In this document: piece after piece, positions 6,765 through 10,718 of the stretch
How positions within the stretch are numbered: position 1 is the first letter of the stretch
Layout: every line of letters begins with the position of its first letter
NCBI GenBank assembly: GCA_031401815.1
Contig: JANNRW010000393.1
Span: forward strand, 1 to 10,718
Source of the DNA: JANNRW01 sp031401815
GTDB lineage: Bacteria > Desulfobacterota > Desulfuromonadia > Geobacterales > DSM-12255
Length of the DNA stretch: 10,718 nucleotides
Direction: 5' to 3'
Made by a program: the position numbers and the translations under genes
Notes under the pieces: generated by a model
Seen by the model: only the letters and a program-made list of their open reading frames with translations
Databases searched by the model: none
Told to the model about the DNA's origin: nothing

Positions 6765-8168
6765 ATGTCTTTTGTTCATCTTCATCTACACTCTCAATAC
6801 TCACTGCTGGACGGCGCCATCAGGCTAGATGACCTGATAAAAAAGAGCAGGGAGTTCAATATGCCCGCTGTAGCCCTGACAGATCATGGCTGCATGTTCG
6901 GTGCGATTGAATTTTATACCAAATGCAAGGATGCCGGTATCAAACCGATAATCGGCGCAGAGGTCTATGTAGCGCCGGGTGCTCGTGGGAGCAGGGAGAG
7001 TGTGGGGTCTGAAGGGATCTCAAATTTTCACCTGGTGCTGCTCTGCATGAATATGCAGGGGTACAGAAACCTCTCCAGGCTGACTTCAGCAGGATTCAAG
7101 GAGGGCTTTTACTACAAGCCTCGGATTGACAAGGATCTGCTTGCTCAGCACAGCGAAGGGCTTATTGCCCTCTCTGCATGCCTGAAAGGTGAAGTTGCCT
7201 GGCTGGCTGGCCGTAACAGAAGGGATGAAGCGCTAGCCGTTGCCAGCTGGTATGCTGACATCTTTCCGGAGAGATACTATCTGGAGATACAGGAAAACAC
7301 CCTCCCTGAGCAGGATGCTGCCAACAAGCAGCTGCTAGCTATTGCTTCTGAGCTGAATCTTCCTCTAGTTGCAACCAATGACTGTCATTACCTCAACAGG
7401 GAGGACGCCAGAGCCCACGAAGTCCTGCTCTGTATTCAGACCGGCAAGACAATGAACGACACCGGCCGTATGCAGTTCTCAGCCAGCGAGTTTTATTTCA
7501 AATCTCCCGAAGAGATGACCTCTGCCTTTCACTATGCACCTGAAGCTCTGGCCAATACCCTTGCCATTGCAGAGCGGTGCGACCTTCAGCTTGATTTTAA
7601 TACCTATCATTTCCCGCAGGTAGAGACCCCATCAGGGATGACTCTTGATGAACTTCTTGAAAATGAAGCTCGTACCGGGCTGGAAACCCGTCTGGATACC
7701 ATCAGAAAGAGAAGAGCCGGTTTTACTGCTGAAGATGAGCTGCAGTATGGCGAACGACTCACTCTTGAGCTTGAGTGTATCAAAACCATGGGCTTCCCCG
7801 GCTACTTCCTGATAGTAGCCGATTTCATCAACTGGGCAAAAAAACAGGGTATCCCTGTAGGCCCCGGCAGGGGCTCTGCTGCCGGATCACTGGTTGCGTA
7901 CGCACTACGGATTACGGACATCGATCCGTTGCCGTACAATCTCCTTTTTGAACGTTTCCTTAACCCGGAACGGGTCTCCATGCCCGATATCGACGTTGAT
8001 TTCTGCACTGACCGCCGGGATGAGGTGATTCAGTATGTAACTGAAAAGTACGGCAGGGACAAGGTCTGCCAGATCATAACTTTTGGTACGATGGCTGCCC
8101 GTGGTGTGCTCAGGGATGTAGGGCGCGCCCTGGATATGAGTTACGGAGATGTGGACAGGATTGCCTAA
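6765..8168 (+). CDS. dnaE: DNA polymerase III alpha subunit, N-terminal part (467 aa, ends at an in-frame TAA)
   Basis: This is the first 40% of the replicative polymerase catalytic subunit. The PHP domain (about 1-280) carries what looks like a complete metal-ligand set: H7 and H9 of HLHLHS, D16, H41 of TDHG, E66, H89, C139, and D206 and H208 of TNDCHY. E. coli DnaE has lost several of these, so this PHP domain could bind metal and may retain nuclease activity. The palm follows, with GPGRGSAAGS (366-375) and the catalytic PDIDVDF (407-413). The frame then stops at TAA (8166-8168), after DVDRIA. Homologues read DRI-x-Lys-Leu there, so TAA replaces a conserved Lys codon, one base change from AAA. 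Homology continues without a frame change beyond the stop. The start is ATG 6765, with GGAG eleven bases upstream. On its own this fragment lacks the third catalytic Asp, the fingers and the clamp-binding motif and cannot polymerise DNA. Confidence 0.85.
   Translation: MSFVHLHLHSQYSLLDGAIRLDDLIKKSREFNMPAVALTDHGCMFGAIEFYTKCKDAGIKPIIGAEVYVAPGARGSRESVGSEGISNFHLVLLCMNMQGYRNLSRLTSAGFKEGFYYKPRIDKDLLAQHSEGLIALSACLKGEVAWLAGRNRRDEALAVASWYADIFPERYYLEIQENTLPEQDAANKQLLAIASELNLPLVATNDCHYLNREDARAHEVLLCIQTGKTMNDTGRMQFSASEFYFKSPEEMTSAFHYAPEALANTLAIAERCDLQLDFNTYHFPQVETPSGMTLDELLENEARTGLETRLDTIRKRRAGFTAEDELQYGERLTLELECIKTMGFPGYFLIVADFINWAKKQGIPVGPGRGSAAGSLVAYALRITDIDPLPYNLLFERFLNPERVSMPDIDVDFCTDRRDEVIQYVTEKYGRDKVCQIITFGTMAARGVLRDVGRALDMSYGDVDRIA
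8166..8168 (+). other. dnaE: In-frame ochre codon interrupting dnaE
   Basis: The reading GAT-AGG-ATT-GCC-TAA-CTG-GTG-CCG shows one stop codon with perfect family collinearity on both sides. No base is gained or lost. It lies between the catalytic PDIDVDF motif and the third catalytic aspartate. I see no intein sequence, insertion sequence or recoding hairpin at the junction. A sequencing or assembly error is a serious alternative. Confidence 0.9.
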
Positions 8169-8171
8169 CTG

Positions 8172-10226
8172 GTGCCGGAGGTTCTTGGCATCACCCTTCT
8201 AAAGGCTATTGAGCAGGAGCCAAAACTCAAAGAGATGGCAACTCTGGACAAGAGGGTAGGGGAGCTGCTCGAAATTGCCCTTCGCCTGGAAGGTCTTGCA
8301 AGGCATGCCTCAACCCATGCTGCCGGAGTTGTGGTCGCCCCTGACATGCTGGAGGAGTACTGCCCGGTCTACAAGGATCAGAAAACCGGCGTCATCAACA
8401 CCCAGTATTCGATGAAATATGTCGAGAAGATCGGCCTGGTGAAATTCGACTTCCTGGGGCTTAAAAACCTGACTGTTATTGACAATGCTGTAAAACTCAT
8501 AAGGGCGGGAAAAGATCCTGCTTTCGATATAACCCTGCTTGATGATAATGATCCGCTAAGTTATGAGCTCATCTCGGAGGGGAATACAACCGGAGTTTTT
8601 CAGCTGGAGGGGAGCGGTATGCGTGAGATGCTCCGCGAGCTCAAACCCTCCTGCTTTGAAGATGTGATTGCTGCATGCGCCCTGTACCGTCCTGGCCCCT
8701 TGAATTCCGGGATGGTCAAGGATTTTATAGAGAGAAAGCATGGCCGGAAAAAAGTTGTTTTTGATCTGCCGCAGCTGGAGCCGATTCTAAAAGATACCTA
8801 TGGAGTTATCGTTTACCAGGAACAGGTCATGCAGATTGCGCGTACCCTGGCTGGCTATTCCCTTGGCGGCGCTGATCTGCTCCGCAGGGCAATGGGAAAA
8901 AAAGACTCCGCAGTTATGGCCAAAGAGAAGATACCGTTTCTGGCAGGGGCTAAAGTACAGGGTATTGATCTCAAAAAAGCTGAAGCCATCTTCGATCTCA
9001 TGGCAATGTTTGCCGAATATGGATTCAACAAGTCGCACTCTGCAGCCTATGCCCTGATCGCCTATCAGACAGCCTATCTGAAGGCGCATTTTCCTGTCGA
9101 GTTCATGGCAGCTCTTTTGACAGAAGATATGGGGAATACCGACAAGATATTGAAAAATATCAATGATTGTCGCGGCATGGGAATTGAGGTTCTGCCACCA
9201 GACATAAACGACTCGGATTTTTCTTTCCGGGTTATCGGCAACTCCATACGTTTTGGACTTGGTGCGATCAAGAATGTCGGAGAGGGTGCGATACTCGCCA
9301 TTCTGGAGGCGCGTCACGCTGAAAGATTCACCGATATTTTCAGCTTCTGCGAACGGGTTGACCTGCGCAAGGTGAACAAGAGGGTAATGGAGTCTTTAGT
9401 CAAGAGCGGCGCTTTTGATTCAACCGGAGCCGGAAGATCCTCACTGTTTGTTGCTCTTGAAGAGGCAATGAGCACCGGGCAGAGGATTCAGCAGGAGCGG
9501 GACAGCTCTCAGGTCTCCCTGTTCGGGAGCGCCGAAGTCGGGCGTGGCAGCATCAATGGGGCTCGCAGGCTCCCTGATATAAACGAGTGGGATGAGAAAC
9601 AGCGTCTTAATCTGGAAAAGGAGGCTCTCGGTTTTTATATAACAGGGCACCCTCTTGGACGCTATGAAGCGGAAATCAGGCGATTCGCCTCTACTGACAC
9701 CTCCCAGATCAGTGAACTTGCTGACAGGGCAGAGGTCAGGCTCTGCGGCATTGTTGTTGCGCAGAAGGAGCATATGACAAAAAAAGGGGAGCGAATGGGG
9801 TTTGTGACCATAGAGGATCTTGCCGGAACAGTCGAGGTTCTTGTGCTCCCTAACATATACCAGCAGGTTGCCGAGCTGTTGAAGAGTGATGAGCCGCTCC
9901 TGTTTACCGGGCAATTTGAAAAAGGTGAGAAGTCTAACAAGATCATAGCATCGGCAATCCAGATGATTCGGGAAGTTAATGAACGTGAGACCAGATCTGT
10001 CCGGATCACACTTGACAGGGCTGACATGGATCCGGCGCGGCTGACCGGACTAAGGGATCTGCTCGGTCGCCATCGCGGCTCATGCCCCTCTGTTATCCAT
10101 GTTGTCATTCCTGATCTTTGCACTGCCGTAGTGCCTCTGTCTGAAAATTTCAGGGTAGCCCCCACTGAATCATTATCTATGGAAGTAAAGGGTTTATTAG
10201 GCTATAATGCCGTCACTTTTGTCTGA
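8172..10226 (+). CDS. dnaE: DNA polymerase III alpha subunit, C-terminal part (684 aa from GTG)
   Basis: This continues the dnaE frame after the TAA. Numbering from GTG 8172, it holds RHASTHAAGVVVAP (about 51-64), the third catalytic Asp in KFDFLGLK (D93), the fingers with LYRPGPLNSG and YGFNKSHSAAYA, the helix-hairpin-helix region, the internal beta-clamp-binding motif QVSLF (447-451, nt 9510-9524), an OB-fold (about 525-600) and the tau-binding C-terminal domain. Adding the N-part and the stop codon gives about 1153 codons, the normal length for DnaE, so nothing else is missing. The GTG is three bases after the TAA, close enough for termination-reinitiation. Only a weak AGGA (8157-8160) precedes it, so the true start of any separate product is uncertain. 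It ends with TGA, 36 bases before accA, and is probably co-transcribed with it. Confidence 0.8.
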   Translation: MPEVLGITLLKAIEQEPKLKEMATLDKRVGELLEIALRLEGLARHASTHAAGVVVAPDMLEEYCPVYKDQKTGVINTQYSMKYVEKIGLVKFDFLGLKNLTVIDNAVKLIRAGKDPAFDITLLDDNDPLSYELISEGNTTGVFQLEGSGMREMLRELKPSCFEDVIAACALYRPGPLNSGMVKDFIERKHGRKKVVFDLPQLEPILKDTYGVIVYQEQVMQIARTLAGYSLGGADLLRRAMGKKDSAVMAKEKIPFLAGAKVQGIDLKKAEAIFDLMAMFAEYGFNKSHSAAYALIAYQTAYLKAHFPVEFMAALLTEDMGNTDKILKNINDCRGMGIEVLPPDINDSDFSFRVIGNSIRFGLGAIKNVGEGAILAILEARHAERFTDIFSFCERVDLRKVNKRVMESLVKSGAFDSTGAGRSSLFVALEEAMSTGQRIQQERDSSQVSLFGSAEVGRGSINGARRLPDINEWDEKQRLNLEKEALGFYITGHPLGRYEAEIRRFASTDTSQISELADRAEVRLCGIVVAQKEHMTKKGERMGFVTIEDLAGTVEVLVLPNIYQQVAELLKSDEPLLFTGQFEKGEKSNKIIASAIQMIREVNERETRSVRITLDRADMDPARLTGLRDLLGRHRGSCPSVIHVVIPDLCTAVVPLSENFRVAPTESLSMEVKGLLGYNAVTFV

Positions 10227-10246
10227 TATTGTCAGATCAACATTTA

Positions 10247-10252
10247 AAGGAG
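10247..10252 (+). promoter_or_regulatory. Shine-Dalgarno site of accA
   Basis: AAGGAG lies ten bases before the ATG at 10263, within the 36-base gap after dnaE. No terminator or promoter is evident in the gap, supporting a dnaE-accA operon. Confidence 0.7.
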
Positions 10253-10262
10253 AGCTTCAATA

Positions 10263-10718
10263 ATGGCAGTTCAATACTATATGGAGTTTGAAAAACCTCT
10301 GATGGAGCTGGAAAAGAAAATTCAGGAACTTGCAGAGATGTCAGGGGAGCTGGATATTGTTTCCGAGATAGGAAAACTTGAAAGCAAGGCTGACACGATG
10401 CGTGCGGAGATTTTCAATAACCTCTCCCGTTGGCAGACAGCCCAGGTTGCCAGGCATATTAATCGTCCGTTTACTCTCGATTACCTCAATCTGATTTTCA
10501 CCGGATTTACCGAACTGCATGGCGACAGGCTCTTTGGCGATGATCATGCAATAGTAGGGGGTCTGGCTCGGCTTGATAGCCACCCGGTCATGGTAATAGG
10601 CCACCAGAAGGGGAGAGACACGAAAGAGAAAGTATTTCGCAACTTTGGCATGCCTAATCCGGAAGGGTACAGAAAAGCTCTGCGCCTGATGAAGATGGCC
10701 GAGCAGTTCAAGCTGCCG
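10263..10718 (+). CDS. accA: Acetyl-CoA carboxylase, carboxyltransferase alpha subunit (N-terminal 152 aa, cut by window edge)
   Basis: AccA with AccD forms the carboxyltransferase that moves the carboxyl group from carboxybiotin on AccB to acetyl-CoA, making malonyl-CoA for fatty-acid synthesis in the cytoplasm. The visible part has the typical helical N-terminus (MEFEKPLMELEKKIQEL, about 7-50), WQTAQVARHINRPFTLDY (57-74), ELHGDRLFGDD (84-94), GHQKGRDTKEKV (113-124) and NFGMPNPEGYRKALRLMK (127-144), all hallmarks of the family. The full protein is usually about 320 residues, so slightly less than half is present, and the frame is open to the last base. The dnaE-accA adjacency is the arrangement known in Geobacter. 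The visible part looks intact. Confidence 0.95.
   Translation, partial: MAVQYYMEFEKPLMELEKKIQELAEMSGELDIVSEIGKLESKADTMRAEIFNNLSRWQTAQVARHINRPFTLDYLNLIFTGFTELHGDRLFGDDHAIVGGLARLDSHPVMVIGHQKGRDTKEKVFRNFGMPNPEGYRKALRLMKMAEQFKLP

Noticed and set aside
8166..8168. Reassigned TAA codon (alternative genetic code)
   Set aside because: One in-frame TAA is not enough, and no other gene in the window shows in-frame TAA. The other stops seen are TGA and TAG, which neither prove nor disprove it. Deltaproteobacteria of this kind use the standard bacterial code.
8100..8240. Split intein or insertion element at the dnaE break
   Set aside because: Family homology is continuous codon by codon across the TAA; there are no intein motifs, target duplication or extra sequence.
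8787..9317. Minus-strand 176-aa frame, and the one at 9441-9914
   Set aside because: Both are antisense to well-conserved dnaE polymerase and OB-fold coding sequence, with no ribosome sites.
10222..10236. Terminator between dnaE and accA
   Set aside because: The TCTGA/TCAGA stem is only five AT-rich pairs with no T-run, so it is too weak.
1..10718. CRISPR arrays, tRNA or rRNA genes, insertion sequences
   Set aside because: No short regularly spaced repeats, cloverleaf-like sequence, transposase or terminal inverted repeats were seen; the repetition in 430-2960 is degenerate protein-domain repetition.

Overview
The window looks like the chromosome of a deltaproteobacterium of the Geobacter/Desulfuromonadia type. 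Three things suggest this. The dnaE-accA gene order is known from Geobacter. There is a giant exported protein combining a DUF1566 (Lcl-like) domain with many putative Ig (He_PIG) repeats. There is also a lipoprotein with a normal Gram-negative lipobox. This placement is inferred from reading the translations; no database search was possible.

Left part, minus strand (about 1-5718): three genes run in one direction, in transcription order. They are a four-helix membrane protein with a GTG start (5718-4783), a lipoprotein of about 203 residues (4736-4125), and a very large secreted protein that begins at 4043 and runs off the left edge with at least 1347 codons open. Gaps are 46 and 81 bases, and the second and third genes each have a strong AGGAGG ribosome site. 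They may form one cell-envelope or surface unit. The function of the two smaller proteins is unknown.

Middle (5719-6764): a 140-base divergent intergenic region carries a 15-bp inverted repeat that may be an operator, and promoter-like elements for both directions. A small XRE-family regulator (5859-6233, plus strand) follows, apparently made from a leaderless transcript. Next comes about 530 bases without an intact gene. It holds two adjacent perfect hairpins resembling REP elements, a short relic-like reading frame with paired TCGCGA palindromes, and a good sigma-70-type promoter for dnaE.

Right part, plus strand (6765-10718): dnaE, the replicative DNA polymerase III alpha subunit, is collinear over its full length of about 1153 codons. 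An in-frame TAA (8166-8168) sits at a normally conserved lysine codon and splits the polymerase active site. accA (acetyl-CoA carboxylase carboxyltransferase alpha) follows 36 bases after dnaE and is cut by the right edge.

The most important observation is the ochre codon in an apparently essential gene. It may be a sequence error, a true nonsense mutation in a duplicate, or a gene expressed in two pieces by termination-reinitiation at the GTG three bases downstream. I do not see a clear new defence or mobile system here.
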